A stretch of DNA of 64,000 bases from Dyella kyungheensis (GTDB lineage: Bacteria; Pseudomonadota; Gammaproteobacteria; Xanthomonadales; Rhodanobacteraceae): the NCBI RefSeq assembly GCF_016905005.1, contig NZ_JADIKC010000004.1:1-64000 (forward strand), given 5' to 3'. A program made the translations under genes and the position numbers. The notes under the pieces are model-generated. The model searched no databases and was not told the DNA's origin. It saw nothing but the letters and a program-made list of their open reading frames with translations. This document shows positions 29,355 to 36,861 of this stretch, in pieces. Position 1 is the stretch's first letter. Every line of letters starts with the position of its first letter.

Positions 29355-31442
29355 ATGAAGATTGAAAGCCTGCGCATCTCGAACTTTCGAGGCATTGCCG
29401 ATGTTTCGATGAGAGATCTTGGCAACATCGTGATCATCGCCGGCCAGAACGGCTCAGGGAAATCATGCGTTTTTGATGCCATTCGATTGGTTAAGTCGGT
29501 ATACGGCGGTTACCAAGCAAATGAATGGCAGCAATGGATGGGCGAGTTCCAGATCAATCTGACAAATAGTGCCGCTGATTTCACGTCAATTTTCAACAAT
29601 CCGCAGCGAGATGTAATCATCGATTGCGAGTTTAAGATGGCGAGCGAGGAGCGGGCTTTCATTGCGAACAACGCCCGCGACCTGCTGCGCGAGAAAATTT
29701 GGAAGGTGATTCTGCCCGAGGCCTACTCCTGGGGTAGGACGGCAAGCATGTTCGCCACCCAGGTTAGAGATCGAGAAGCTGAGGTTGCGAATCGAGTTGA
29801 GCAAGAATACGCGATGCTCATGTCCGAGCTGCAGGGGCCGACTATTAGCGCAGCCTTCTGCATTCGACCTGGAATGCCTCCCGAAATTAGAAACTCGATC
29901 GCTCTATCCATTGTTTTCAGCACTTTTAGGCCGCGGCAGATCGGCGTTGTCGATTTTCACGGAGCGCAGCGCCACTACGGACGCGAAAGTGTCCAGGGAA
30001 TAAATCTCAACCTTGATGCAAACGAACAGCAGCGGAGCCAGACTGCGCTCTACAACTATGCGGCCAAGTACAATAACGTAAAGAGCGAAATGGCTGCCTC
30101 CTATGTTAAGGAGATTCTTGCAGAGCGCGCGGGATTTGATGACGCAAGGCAATCGACTTTGACAGAGACCCTTCAGGAACTCTTTCAGACATTCTTTCCT
30201 GAAAAAGTATTTCTAGGTCCGCAGCCAACGAAAGCTGGATCTCTGACTTTTCCCGTCAGGATTGGTGAGAACAGCGCTCATGATCTCGACGAATTGAGCG
30301 CCGGCGAGAAAGAGATATTGTACGGCTATCTGCGAATTAGAAACTCGGCGCCTCGTTATTCAATAATTCTTCTTGACGAGCCAGAGCTCCATCTGAATCC
30401 GAGACTTATTCGCGGGTTGCCTGAGTTTTATAGGAAGAATCTAGGTGAAAGCCTGGAAAATCAGATATGGCTCGTAACACACTCGGACGCATTGCTGAGA
30501 GAGGTCGTGGGGCGAGAGGCATATAACGTCTATCACATGCTTCCATGTGCTTCCGTTACTCCTGGTGACAACCAATTGAAGGCTCTCTCCGTGAAGGAGG
30601 ATCTCGATCTTGCGCTCATTGATATGGTTGGAGATCTGGCGGCTTACCATCCGGGCGCAAAGGTCATAATTCTCGAGGGTGGTGGTGACTCAGACTTTGA
30701 CAAGCGAGTCGTCTCGACCCTATTTCCAGAGATTGGACGGCAGGCAAACCTAATCTCTGGGACGAACAAGCAGCGAGTGAAGGCACTACTAGATATCCTT
30801 GAAAAAGCAGCAGTTGAGGGCGATGTTCCCCTAAAGTTCTTCTGCATAACTGATAGTGATGGTGAGTCGCTTTCGACAGAGCGAACGAATCAATTCAGTT
30901 GGGATGTATATCACATCGAGAATTATTTTCTCGATCCGGACTATATCCTGCGTGTAGTCAAGGAGCTGGAACCGGGCAGGGCCTTAACACGGGATGATGT
31001 CCATAACGCTCTTTGGGGCGCGGCGAAAGATACATTACCCGTGCTTCTTCGCCGTGACCTTTCCGCGCACACAAATGTTGCCCTTGTTAGATCCATTAAT
31101 ACTGAGTTTGATCCGGCTGCGCCAGATCTAGCAGATGCTGCAGCGGCAGCAGTTGTTCGTTCCATGGATAAGCTAAGCAAGGCCTCGCTAGGACTCAATG
31201 CAGATCTTCTGCGAGTCTTCGCAGAAGAGCGGAACTCTTACTATCAGAACGGACTTTCGGGCGAGTCTTGGATGAAGATATTCCCGGGAAGGGATGTCCT
31301 TCGACGGTTGGTTCAAAAATTGAACATTACGGTTTCTTACGAGGCTTTGCGCAATCTCATCTTGGCAAAAATGAGTCAAGACGGTCACAGGCCGAGCGGG
31401 ATGGTCAAAGTGTTATCGAAAGTTATCGATGTCGCGAGCTAA
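29355..31442 (+). CDS. AAA ATPase fused to a DUF4435/TOPRIM-like domain (PARIS/OLD-like defence candidate)
   Basis: A 695-residue single-chain protein. The N-terminal ABC-type ATPase has Walker A GQNGSGKS (30-37), a signature ELSAGEKE (313-320) and Walker B LLDEPELHLNP (D341, E342), as in the AAA_15/OLD group. The C-terminal domain has ILEGGGDSDFD (E441, D445), ITDSDGE (D500, D502) and HIENYF (E522), the acidic pattern of DUF4435/TOPRIM-type nucleases. PARIS anti-phage systems pair such an ATPase (AriA) with a DUF4435 protein (AriB), sometimes as one chain; this looks like the fused form. OLD-type or Gabija-like nucleases are alternatives. Base composition is clearly more AT-rich than the neighbours, with codons such as AGA, ATA and CTA, so horizontal gain is likely. 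The ATG at 29355 has a GGAG Shine-Dalgarno. Confidence 0.75.
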   Translation: MKIESLRISNFRGIADVSMRDLGNIVIIAGQNGSGKSCVFDAIRLVKSVYGGYQANEWQQWMGEFQINLTNSAADFTSIFNNPQRDVIIDCEFKMASEERAFIANNARDLLREKIWKVILPEAYSWGRTASMFATQVRDREAEVANRVEQEYAMLMSELQGPTISAAFCIRPGMPPEIRNSIALSIVFSTFRPRQIGVVDFHGAQRHYGRESVQGINLNLDANEQQRSQTALYNYAAKYNNVKSEMAASYVKEILAERAGFDDARQSTLTETLQELFQTFFPEKVFLGPQPTKAGSLTFPVRIGENSAHDLDELSAGEKEILYGYLRIRNSAPRYSIILLDEPELHLNPRLIRGLPEFYRKNLGESLENQIWLVTHSDALLREVVGREAYNVYHMLPCASVTPGDNQLKALSVKEDLDLALIDMVGDLAAYHPGAKVIILEGGGDSDFDKRVVSTLFPEIGRQANLISGTNKQRVKALLDILEKAAVEGDVPLKFFCITDSDGESLSTERTNQFSWDVYHIENYFLDPDYILRVVKELEPGRALTRDDVHNALWGAAKDTLPVLLRRDLSAHTNVALVRSINTEFDPAAPDLADAAAAAVVRSMDKLSKASLGLNADLLRVFAEERNSYYQNGLSGESWMKIFPGRDVLRRLVQKLNITVSYEALRNLILAKMSQDGHRPSGMVKVLSKVIDVAS

Positions 31443-31559
31443 TTGATCCGTCAAACGTCGCTGGTGCGATCGGCTTAGCGGCTACGTTCTAAGGGCGAGT
31501 TATAAGTGAAGCCGGATTGTTCTTCGTTAGATAATTAGAGCCAAATCAAGGGGGAGGGA

Positions 31560-32057
31560 ATGACGTTACAGAGTAGCGACTACACGGCAATCGGCTCAGG
31601 AGTTGTTGCGTTATGTGCGCTGATCGTCTCGATTATCCAAGTTCGTGCCGTCATGCAGCACAATCGGCTTCAAACTAGACCATTGGTCGACGTCTATTTC
31701 GGCTTGGACCACAATTTAGCCGTGCTTGAACTCAGAAATCATGGGCTAGGGCCGGCGATCATTAAATCGATATTGGCGAAATATAAGGGGCGGACCTACG
31801 AGCTAACTTCGCCAAAGGAACTCGATGAATTGGCCAAGCAATATCCGCAACATCTTCTAGGTAATATCGCCACTCATACTTACTACATTTCGCCGGATAC
31901 GCCTATTCGTCCGGGTACCGACCTAGTGGTCTTTATGTTCACCGAACCAAAGAACAAAGACGCACTGAATGCAGCTCATGAACTTATGGACAACTTGCAT
32001 GTTTCCGTAACGTACAAGTGCATCTATGGAAATCAGATGCAGGCGAGCTCACTGTGA
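31560..32057 (+). CDS. Small membrane-anchored protein of unknown function beside the ATPase
   Basis: A 165-residue protein that I do not recognise as a named family. Residues 8-30 (YTAIGSGVVALCALIVSIIQ) form one membrane segment; the rest is a soluble, probably beta-rich domain (DVYFGLDHNLAVLELRNHGL, GPAIIKSILAKYKGRTYELT). It shares the AT-rich composition of the preceding ATPase gene, lies 117 bases after it on the same strand with a GGGAGGG Shine-Dalgarno, and is inside the same repeat-bounded insert. It may be an accessory of that system or passive cargo. Confidence 0.72.
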   Translation: MTLQSSDYTAIGSGVVALCALIVSIIQVRAVMQHNRLQTRPLVDVYFGLDHNLAVLELRNHGLGPAIIKSILAKYKGRTYELTSPKELDELAKQYPQHLLGNIATHTYYISPDTPIRPGTDLVVFMFTEPKNKDALNAAHELMDNLHVSVTYKCIYGNQMQASSL

Positions 32058-32117
32058 TTCGATGCTAGGCCTTGGCTCGGCGAGAGGATATTTACGCCGA
32101 GCTAAGCCTTTAGCCAA

Positions 32118-32283
32118 GGGCAAACAGGACGGAGATAGCTGGGTCCCGTCGCCATTGTTCGAATCAACCAACAAATGGGGTCAGAGCACTTTCCAGGCCT
32201 GCCTCGTGGCCGAATCTTCGCCACGCAACCTAGTTCCGAAGCGGTGCGCTTCCAGAGAAGTGTTCCGCCCCTTTGCTCTGACC
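32118..32283. repeat. Degenerate REP-like elements, families C and D (right side of the ATPase island)
   Basis: Bases 32118-32165 resemble the element at 35378-35430: ACGGAGATAG, then GCCATTGTTCGAAT, which is shared exactly over the 13 bases GCCATTGTTCGAA plus T. Bases 32177-32283 hold a broken family C palindrome, with GGGGTCAGAGCACTTT at the left and the inverse GAAGTG...TTTGCTCTGACC at the right. Both are decayed. Together with 29264-29312 they bracket the AT-rich ATPase insert. Confidence 0.55.
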
Positions 32284-33224
32284 TACTTCGCCCCGGCAGC
32301 CGCCACCGGCTTCCCGTCGATAAAGTTATGAACCGCCGCGATGGTAGTGCCGGGCGCTTCTTCCATGAGCCAGTGACCGGCCTGCGGAACGACCAGCTCG
32401 GTGACGTTGGTGGCGGCATTGCGCATCACAATGGCTTCGTTTGCGCCGAACGACTTTTCGCCGCCGATCGCGAGCACGGGTATCGTGAGTTTGGTCGCCA
32501 TGGCCGCCTGGTTATCTTCGGCGTCCTTGCGAATGGCGCGGAACTGCGCGAACGCATCGTGCATGGCGTTCGGTCGGGCGTAGAGCTCGGCGTAGTGCTG
32601 GCGGGTGGCTTCGTCCACTTTCGGTGGATCGCCGGCGAACTCGTTCCAGAAGCGGTCCAGGTAGATACGTTCGCGGCCGGCAACGAGGCGCTCCATATCC
32701 GGGCCTCCGAAATCGAAATGCCATAGCGCAGGCCAGCGCACGATCTGGTCCCACGGCGGGATGCCGGGCACGGGGGCATCCATCACGACAAGGCGATCGG
32801 TCTTGTCCGGATAGCGGGCGGCATAGGCGTACGCCACCATGGTGCCGATGTCGTGCCCCACTACGGCCGCGTGATCGATGCCCAGCTTGGTCAGCACGCT
32901 GCGAATATCCGCGGCCTGTGTGCGCTTGTCGTAGCCGCTTTCGGGATGTGAGGACAGGCCCATGCCACGCAGGTCGGGCACGACGACGGTGTGATTGCGC
33001 GCCAGGTCGGCCGCCAGCGGCGCCCACATGTCGCCGGTGTCCCCAAAGCCATGCAACAGGACGACGGCGGGCCCTTTCCCGCCAACGCGAACGTGGATCG
33101 TGGCCCCGTCCGTCTGGATGTCCTGGACGCGGAACGATGGCGGAAAGGGTTGAACGGCTGCAGCAACGGGCAAGCTGGCACCCGCGAACAGGCACGCCAA
33201 AAGCATCAGGCGAATCATCAGCAT
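32283..33224 (-). CDS. Secreted alpha/beta hydrolase (epoxide hydrolase/dehalogenase-like)
   Basis: A 313-residue alpha/beta-hydrolase with an N-terminal signal peptide (LLACLFAGASLPVAAA). The oxyanion motif is LLHGFGDTGDMW. The nucleophile elbow is VVGHDIGTMV, with Asp instead of Ser, as in epoxide hydrolases and haloalkane/fluoroacetate dehalogenases. The catalytic His is in QAGHWLMEE near the end. The cap region has an Arg/Trp-rich helix set. The Asp nucleophile makes an esterase unlikely; the true substrate is unknown. It is a single gene, read toward the island. Confidence 0.85.
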   Translation of the reverse strand: MLMIRLMLLACLFAGASLPVAAAVQPFPPSFRVQDIQTDGATIHVRVGGKGPAVVLLHGFGDTGDMWAPLAADLARNHTVVVPDLRGMGLSSHPESGYDKRTQAADIRSVLTKLGIDHAAVVGHDIGTMVAYAYAARYPDKTDRLVVMDAPVPGIPPWDQIVRWPALWHFDFGGPDMERLVAGRERIYLDRFWNEFAGDPPKVDEATRQHYAELYARPNAMHDAFAQFRAIRKDAEDNQAAMATKLTIPVLAIGGEKSFGANEAIVMRNAATNVTELVVPQAGHWLMEEAPGTTIAAVHNFIDGKPVAAAGAK

Positions 33225-33600
33225 GACTCCCTCAGGAAAGACCGGATCAGTGAATGCCCCAGAGGACCGCGGCCATAGGCTCGCCGGTCCGGGCGTAGTT
33301 CAAGGCAGGCCGCGTTATCTGGACGTGATCAAGGCGCCGAATAAAGGGGACGGGGCAGGGGAATGGTGCTGACACCTAGCCGGCCTTGCGCCGTCACGCC
33401 TCACCTCACCCAGGTAGACACCCATCTCGCCGATCCCTGACAGACGATGCCAACCCTGCTTGCTACGGTCCGTCAGTCACTCGCGCTGTCGTGTTGCACG
33501 GCCTCGCGAATGACCATGACTACCAAGTCATGAGGCGCGGGCCGTGAGTGCGACAACACCCACGACCCGCTAACCATCACCAACTTATAGAGAGTTGATC
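33225..33600. other. Non-coding gap with a nested hairpin (33497-33546)
   Basis: No gene is supported here. Bases 33340-33365 carry GGGGACGGGGCAG, like the edge of the family C palindrome. At 33497-33546 there is a two-level dyad: CACGGCC-T-CGCG pairs with CGCG-GGCCGTG, and inside it CATGACT (33515-33521) pairs with AGTCATG (33526-33532) across ACCA. It ends 54 bases before the next gene and could be a leader structure or an old repeat. Confidence 0.5.
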
Positions 33601-33945
33601 ATGGCTATCCGCGATCATACGGTACGCATTCGCGCGTCCGTTCCCCCTGGCGGCACCCTCACTCCTTCGCCTGACGGCCCGCCATCCACGACTGTGGCGT
33701 GGCCCGAAGCCCTGCGTCATGCCACGCGCGGTGACATCGCCCTGGCGGTGCTCGCCCTCACGCGCTTGCGTATCGACAGCGAGCAGTGCCGCCACGCTCA
33801 GGCGCGAGGATTCCCCGGCAGACCGCTGTCATGGCCGCTTCCCGTGGCCGTCACGGCCAGCCTGGGCACGGCGATTCACTGCCTCCAGCAATACGCCCGC
33901 CTGCTCGGTGACGAGCCTCGAGTGAACACCACACGCCTCCGATGA
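33601..33945 (+). CDS. Hypothetical protein
   Basis: A 114-residue protein with no family I recognise, no signal peptide and no membrane segment. It is rich in Arg, Pro, Ala and Thr; the middle (EALRHATRGDIALAVLALTR) and the end (AVTASLGTAIHCLQQYARLL) are probably helical. The start is the ATG at 33601 after GAGAGTTGATC; the two genes further right also use very similar start contexts (GGAGTGGATCATGG at 34436), which suggests a common small-gene family or copied expression signal. It is the first of three same-strand orphan genes. Confidence 0.6.
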   Translation: MAIRDHTVRIRASVPPGGTLTPSPDGPPSTTVAWPEALRHATRGDIALAVLALTRLRIDSEQCRHAQARGFPGRPLSWPLPVAVTASLGTAIHCLQQYARLLGDEPRVNTTRLR

Positions 33946-34083
33946 TCGCCGTTTCGGCGCATCGGCCGGCATGGCGATGCGCCACATTCGGGCGATCACC
34001 GACGAAGCCACCAAGCATTCACTGACACGGAGCGCTGTAAGCGCTGATCCGCTGCACGGCCGTGTCCGACAGGGAGAACAGCC

Positions 34084-34425
34084 ATGGAACTGATCCAGCT
34101 CACCCCGCACTCGGAAGTAGACCCCTCGCAACCCCTGCGAGCCCCCGGCGACATCCTGCTGCACGCCTACCTGATCCCAAGCGCACTCAACCCCGCCCAA
34201 CTCGCCCGACGCACCGGCATACCCGCTCACCACATCAAAGCCTTCATCGCCGACACCCAACCCATCACGCCAAAGATCGCCTTGCGCCTTTCGCTGACCT
34301 TCGACACCACCGCGTTTTATTGGCTGGCGCTTCAAGCGCGCTACGACTTGGAGAAGGCGAAGCCGGTGATCCGCGCTTATCGTCCTCTCGTGGATGACGG
34401 TCCGCTAACCACGACCAACTACTAA
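34084..34425 (+). CDS. HigA-like XRE antitoxin without a visible toxin
   Basis: A 113-residue protein with the HigA-type helix-turn-helix. The typical sequence starts at PGDILLHAYLIPSALNPAQL, continues with ARRTGIPAHHIKAFIADTQP, and ends in FYWLALQARYDLEKAKP. HigA normally represses its own operon and neutralises the mRNA interferase HigB encoded just upstream. No HigB-like gene is found before or after it; the upstream neighbour at 33601 is not HigB-like. So it is an orphan antitoxin or a stand-alone regulator. Its Shine-Dalgarno is AGGGAG. Confidence 0.8.
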   Translation: MELIQLTPHSEVDPSQPLRAPGDILLHAYLIPSALNPAQLARRTGIPAHHIKAFIADTQPITPKIALRLSLTFDTTAFYWLALQARYDLEKAKPVIRAYRPLVDDGPLTTTNY

Positions 34426-34435
34426 GGAGTGGATC

Positions 34436-34801
34436 ATGGCCAGATCCAAACCTACGGCGCGCAAACGCCGCAACGCCGCACCATCCCACCCAAGCAAACC
34501 CGTCAACCCGTTGAGCCGCCGCTACTGGATCTTCGACGAGTTTCCAGAACCGGCACAGCGCCTGGCGGCCACCAGCGCAACGCTTGCTGAAGCCATTCAA
34601 GCCGTGTCCTGCGTGCTAGCCAATAGCGAGGCCTACCGGGTCATCCAGGAAAGCTCGTCCGGCTATCCGCCCGCCAACTTGCCACTCTCTCCCGCGCTGG
34701 CCGAGGGCCTGTTTGCAGCGCTCTACATGTTGAACGAGCGGGCTGCGGAAATTGCGTGGGAAATGTTGGAGCCTGACACCAGGATGGAGGGAGCTAAATG
34801 A
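34436..34801 (+). CDS. Hypothetical protein (intact member of a locally duplicated family)
   Basis: A 121-residue protein that I cannot assign. A basic head (ARSKPTARKRRNAA) is followed by a probably helical body (LAEAIQAVSCVLANSEAYRV) and the segment LSPALAEGLFAALYMLNERA, EIAWEMLE. The last part recurs in a broken copy at 35456-35575 and, more weakly, at about 38278-38315. It starts ten bases after the HigA-like gene with AAGGAGTGGATC, so the two are likely co-expressed; an unrecognised toxin or partner role is possible but unproven. Confidence 0.65.
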   Translation: MARSKPTARKRRNAAPSHPSKPVNPLSRRYWIFDEFPEPAQRLAATSATLAEAIQAVSCVLANSEAYRVIQESSSGYPPANLPLSPALAEGLFAALYMLNERAAEIAWEMLEPDTRMEGAK

Positions 34802-34806
34802 CATCG

Positions 34807-34898
34807 CCTCCGTCCCGTTTGTAACAGCAGTAACAGCAGGGAAGGCGCTGGTTGATTGCCATCACCACTGCTCCGATTAACCACCTCCGTCCCGCTTG
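34807..34898. repeat. REP-like units, family D (two partial copies)
   Basis: CCTCCGTCCCGTTTG at 34807-34821 and TTAACCACCTCCGTCCCGCT at 34877-34896 are same-orientation copies of one arm of the element at 35378-35442. The rest of the gap 34802-35046 holds only a terminator. Confidence 0.65.
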
Positions 34899-35000
34899 CT
34901 CTTGCCTCAGGTCAGCGCGCCTTCGCCTGCTGCACCAGCGCTCGTCGCTTGCGTTACAAGTAATGGTGGCACCGTCTGCACGCGTCAGAACTAAATAAGA

Positions 35001-35029
35001 AAAAGCCCCCATCGAGGTGGGGGCTTTTT
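35001..35029. terminator. Intrinsic terminator (bidirectional)
   Basis: An 11-bp stem (AAAAGCCCCCA 35001-35011 with TGGGGGCTTTT 35018-35028) with a 6-base loop has a T-run to the right and, on the minus strand, the A-run at 34999-35004. It can serve the hypothetical genes on the left and the minus-strand membrane gene at 35047. Confidence 0.9.
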
Positions 35030-35046
35030 ATGCAGTTAGGCATCTC

Positions 35047-35247
35047 TCAATGCCGCGCTGGGCGAAACAAACGTTCCCCTACGTACGTGAGGCCCTGCAC
35101 GACTAAGCCCAGAGCGATCAACATCCAAAGACCGGTGCCGCGCTCCATCACCGAAGACGGGCCGATAAGCACCGCATAGAGCGCGAGAGCGCACCAGGCC
35201 ACGAAGCTGAAGAAGGCAACGCGGAATCCAAGAAGTTTCCATTTCAT
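35047..35247 (-). CDS. Small two-helix membrane protein
   Basis: A 66-residue protein with two hydrophobic helices (about 5-25 and 42-60) and a short basic C-terminus (ERLFRPARH). No family is recognised. I chose the ATG at 35247 because it has a TAGGAGCAGCC Shine-Dalgarno and starts just before the first helix; the longer in-frame extension is polar and Arg-rich. A terminator lies 18 bases after its stop. Confidence 0.65.
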   Translation of the reverse strand: MKWKLLGFRVAFFSFVAWCALALYAVLIGPSSVMERGTGLWMLIALGLVVQGLTYVGERLFRPARH

Positions 35248-35377
35248 GAGGCTGCTCCTAAACCGTGATCTTGTGGGGATGCTACGCCGCAACGCCATGA
35301 GGGAGCAAGATTTTGCGCCGCCCCGCAGTTCCAGCCTCTCCTCACAATCTCGATCCCGACAAGCGGGACGATTCTGA

Positions 35378-35442
35378 CAAACGGAACGGAGGTAGTTAAA
35401 TCGCACCGCCATTGTTCGAATTAACTTCCTCCGTCCCGTTTG
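35378..35442. repeat. REP-like palindrome, family D (best-preserved copy)
   Basis: The arms 35378-35399 (starting CAAACGGAACGGAGGTAGTT) and 35421-35442 (ending CCTCCGTCCCGTTTG) are inverted with 20 of 22 matches and enclose 21 bases with GCCATTGTTCGAA. It has replaced the 5' part of the decayed gene copy that begins at 35456, so it may mark an old insertion or deletion. Confidence 0.75.
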
Positions 35443-35455
35443 CTCCGCCAACCAC

Positions 35456-35575
35456 CGCTCCCTCCTGCACTCGCCGAGGGCCTGTTTGCGGCGCTCTACA
35501 TGTTGAACGAGTAGGCGGCGGAAATTGCGTGGGAACTGTTGGAGTCGGAGGAGGGGAGTTCGGTGGGCGATTGAA
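35456..35575 (+). pseudogene. Decayed 3' fragment of the 34436 gene family
   Basis: The stretch is closely similar to the last third of the gene at 34436 (GCCGAGGGCCTGTTTGC, CTCTACATGTTGAACGAG and GGAAATTGCGTGGGAA are shared). The arginine codon CGG of the intact gene is TAG here (35513-35515), an in-frame stop. After the stop the frame stays open to TGA at 35573 (ending ELLESEEGSSVGD). No 5' part remains; a family D repeat stands in its place. Confidence 0.8.
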
Positions 35576-35609
35576 GGCGCTCACCGGTGGTGGTGGCGAC
35601 AAGAAGGAA

Positions 35610-35636
35610 ATGGGCGGCGCATTCGCGACCGCCCAT
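35610..35636 (-). terminator. Terminator-like hairpin (minus strand)
   Basis: ATGGGCGG (35610-35617) pairs with CCGCCCAT (35629-35636), and the minus-strand tail is TTTCCTTCTT. It lies about 30 bases beyond the stop of the minus-strand gene at 35667. A near copy is at 38355-38381. Confidence 0.65.
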
Positions 35637-35666
35637 CAGCCCAGCAAGAATCGGGTGGGTCACTTT

Positions 35667-36014
35667 TCACCGCTCGGGAGTGAATTCTTTGGTCCATCCC
35701 ACAGGCTGTGCGCGATAGAAATTCAGCATGGTGTCGGCCAAGCTGGTAAATGGATTGGCTACCGGCTTCATTACCAGATAGCGCCCGCCCGTCAGCTCAC
35801 GATGGGGCTGCCGAGGGTTGTCGAGCGCGTCGACCGTCGTTGCCTGGTAGACCACGGAAGTGTTGTTGGGCCCGTCTACCGCGAGGAAGTAGGTTCTGGA
35901 AATGGTGTCGGGGACAATTAGCGGCCCCCTTGTTGGCTCTCTTTGTAGCAAGAGGAAAAACGCGCTGACGTTGTCTCGGGGATTGAGAGTGGCGGGTGCG
36001 ACTCTGGCCGTCAT
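35667..36014 (-). CDS. Hypothetical protein
   Basis: A possible 115-residue protein of unknown family, without signal peptide or membrane segment. It reads sensibly (SRTYFLAVDGPNNTSVVYQA, GRYLVMKPVANPFTSLADTM) and is followed by a terminator, which favours a real gene. Against it, the ATG at 36014 lacks a clear Shine-Dalgarno and lies only 27 bases from the start of the divergent acetyltransferase gene, leaving little room for promoters. The true start may be further in. Confidence 0.45.
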   Translation of the reverse strand: MTARVAPATLNPRDNVSAFFLLLQREPTRGPLIVPDTISRTYFLAVDGPNNTSVVYQATTVDALDNPRQPHRELTGGRYLVMKPVANPFTSLADTMLNFYRAQPVGWTKEFTPER

Positions 36015-36040
36015 TTCTGAATGGATCGGATGAAAAAACT

Positions 36041-36835
36041 ATGGCTTCTACGATGGCAAAGCCTATTGACAGCGCATTCATCCAAAACGCGCTCACGATC
36101 CTCGGCATACCGCGTGGCGCTGCCGTCGTCGTCCATTCCTCGCTATCCGCCTTCGGCGCCGTCAATGGCGGAGCTCAAGCCATCGTCGATGCGCTTCTGC
36201 ACGCCATCGGCGAGTCCGGCACCCTGGTCGTGCCGACCTTCACCCCTCAAGTCTCCGATCCTCACCCGCAGTCGCCTTCGTTCGATGATCCGCAGATCAT
36301 TCGCGACCGCCAGAGCGTGCCCCTCTTCCACGAACATCTGGCAACCCCCATGGGGGCGGCACCCAATGCAGTGCTGGCGCATCCCGATTGCCAGCGCGGC
36401 CGCCATCCGCAAGCATCCGTTGCTGCAATAGGCGCCAGGGCTCGAGAGATCACGGAAGACCAGCCCTTCATCTATGCACTCGGCAAGGATTCGCCGTTCG
36501 AGAAGATGTATCGGTTGGGCGCCTACATCCTGTTGCTAGGCGTTGGCCACAATCGCAACTCGTTTCTGCATTACGCCGAGTCGTTGGTTGCCAATCATCG
36601 AACCAAGCTCCGTCGGTTTCCCTACATGATCGGAAACGAACGTGTGTGGGTGGAAGTTCCGGACGTGGGTGACGACAACGGAAAGTACTTTCCGCAGATC
36701 GGTGCGGAAGCCGAGGCTGCGGGTTTGATTCGCAGCACGATGATTGGGTCTGCGCGTTGCCAGCTTATGGAGTGCGTGCCGTTTGTGGACTTTGCGAGGT
36801 CGCGGTTGGAAGCGCTGCTTGTCGGTAACCTTTAA
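36041..36835 (+). CDS. AAC(3)-family aminoglycoside N-acetyltransferase-like protein
   Basis: A 264-residue member of the AAC(3)/YokD acetyl-CoA-dependent antibiotic N-acetyltransferase family. Typical segments are VVVHSSLSAFGAVNGGAQAI near the front, GTLVVPTFTPQ, and the active-site region GVGHNRNSFLHYAE with the conserved His. Family members acetylate the 3-amino group of 2-deoxystreptamine aminoglycosides, but chromosomal relatives can act on other amines. I chose the ATG at 36041; an in-frame GTG at 35996 and an ATG at 36053 are alternatives. Its last codons lie inside an 18-bp perfect palindrome. It stands alone in the accessory region, which suggests gain by transfer. Confidence 0.87.
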   Translation: MASTMAKPIDSAFIQNALTILGIPRGAAVVVHSSLSAFGAVNGGAQAIVDALLHAIGESGTLVVPTFTPQVSDPHPQSPSFDDPQIIRDRQSVPLFHEHLATPMGAAPNAVLAHPDCQRGRHPQASVAAIGARAREITEDQPFIYALGKDSPFEKMYRLGAYILLLGVGHNRNSFLHYAESLVANHRTKLRRFPYMIGNERVWVEVPDVGDDNGKYFPQIGAEAEAAGLIRSTMIGSARCQLMECVPFVDFARSRLEALLVGNL

Positions 36836-36861
36836 TAAGCTCAGAGCTTATTAAAGGTTAC
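36825..36861. repeat. Perfect palindrome spanning the stop codon of the AAC(3)-like gene
   Basis: GTAACCTTTAATAAGCTC (36825-36842) and GAGCTTATTAAAGGTTAC (36844-36861) are exact inverted copies with one base between. The TAA stop (36833-36835) is inside the left arm. There is no T-run outside the stem, so it is not a standard terminator. The rest of the gap up to 37235 holds nothing I can support as a gene. Confidence 0.85.

Noticed and set aside
32130-32170. tRNA gene suggested by a TTCGAATC T-loop-like string
   Set aside because: There is no acceptor stem or anticodon arm around it; the string is part of a repeat also found at 35405.
33497-33546. Integron attC site
   Set aside because: The nested dyad lacks the paired RYYYAAC and GTTRRRY core sites, and there is no integrase gene in the window.
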